Assembly (NCBI RefSeq): GCF_023150065.1
Contig: NZ_JAKLLN010000001.1
Coordinates: 440,545-504,544, forward strand
Reading direction: 5' to 3'
DNA length: 64,000 bases
From: Zoogloea sp.
GTDB taxonomy: Bacteria > Pseudomonadota > Gammaproteobacteria > Burkholderiales > Rhodocyclaceae
In this document: positions 63,850 to 64,000 of the stretch, piece after piece
Position numbering within the stretch: position 1 is the stretch's first letter
How the letters are laid out: every line of letters starts with the position of its first letter
Position numbers and translations under genes: made by a program
Notes under the pieces: model-generated
The model's database searches: none
What the model saw: only the letters and a program-made list of their open reading frames with translations
What the model was told of the DNA's origin: nothing

Positions 63850-64000
63850 TGGATCTGCTTCTCGACGTAGGCAACACCCGCCTCAAGTGGGGCCTGCATG
63901 ACGGCAAGGGGTGGTGCGGCCAGGGGGCCGTGCTCCTGAGCGCCCTGGATGGCTTCGCCGACGTACTCGCCGGCCTGGGGCCGGTGGACCGCATGCTCGG
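63849..64000 (+). CDS. coaX: Type III pantothenate kinase, N-terminal part
   Basis: The first 50 codons are present and the gene runs off the window. The N-terminus MDLLLDVGNTRLKWGLHDGKG has the DxGNTRLKW ATP-binding motif of CoaX/Baf proteins. The enzyme phosphorylates pantothenate, the first step to coenzyme A. The ATG overlaps the birA stop by one base; birA-coaX pairs are common in betaproteobacteria. Confidence 0.9.
   Translation, partial: MDLLLDVGNTRLKWGLHDGKGWCGQGAVLLSALDGFADVLAGLGPVDRML

Overview
The window is dense, GC-rich bacterial chromosome with short gaps and many 1-4 base gene overlaps. The gene content (glnA-ntrB-ntrC, uvrA beside an MFS gene and ssb, birA-coaX, nadA, rfaE2, a clsB-type phospholipase D gene beside an EEP nuclease gene, and hoxFUYHW) suggests a Betaproteobacterium, probably of the Rhodocyclales (Azospira, Thauera, Azoarcus or Dechloromonas type). 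That placement is inference from gene content and protein style; no rRNA gene is present.

Layout. 1-6119: end of a hemerythrin-like gene, a MhpC-like hydrolase, a TacA/TacT-type toxin-antitoxin pair with lower GC than its surroundings, an EamA transporter, scpB, a MOSC gene, an AraC regulator and a convergent LysE exporter. 6223-6834: a methyltransferase, followed by an apparently gene-free stretch that holds one isolated CRISPR-like repeat. 7158-12826 (minus): a four-gene operon of a TPR/O-GlcNAc-transferase-like glycosyltransferase, a DegT-type aminotransferase, an MmgE/PrpD protein and an ATP-grasp enzyme; I do not recognise this combination as a described pathway. 12892-22946: a solitary AAA ATPase divergent from a LysR gene, a hybrid histidine kinase with an NMT1-like periplasmic sensor, two Hsp20 genes behind a sigma-32-like promoter, an ene-reductase, a pirin gene with a frame problem at a C8 tract, OsmC, a TRIC-type channel and a VF530 protein.

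23049-29882: a metal-efflux operon (small Cys/His protein, TolC-type channel, His-rich periplasmic proteins, RND adaptor, CzcA/CusA pump) in which consecutive genes overlap by four bases. 29969-37118: GNAT, MAPEG, AzlCD, lgt, YceH, DUF1186/SEC-C, a PAS-GGDEF-EAL protein and an ANTAR response regulator. 37579-44027: uvrA, an MFS gene, ssb, an excisionase-HTH/receiver fusion and an unrecognised gene behind an AT-rich leader.

44042-49072 (minus): hoxFUYHW, a soluble NAD-linked [NiFe] hydrogenase with its endopeptidase. 49160-52482 (minus): cysK, a PatB-type C-S lyase and an MFS exporter behind a palindromic site. 52572-53661: a RES/Xre toxin-antitoxin pair. 53721-57880 (minus): rfaE2, a ClsB-type synthase, an EEP nuclease, nadA and a rhodanese.

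58027-64000 (plus): the nitrogen-control region. Two NtrC-type sites about three helical turns apart lie upstream of a -24/-12 promoter for glnA. Then come a DUF4124 gene, ntrB, a further NtrC-type palindrome directly before ntrC, birA and the 5' part of coaX. The layout implies that NtrC activates glnA through sigma-54 and also binds in front of its own gene.
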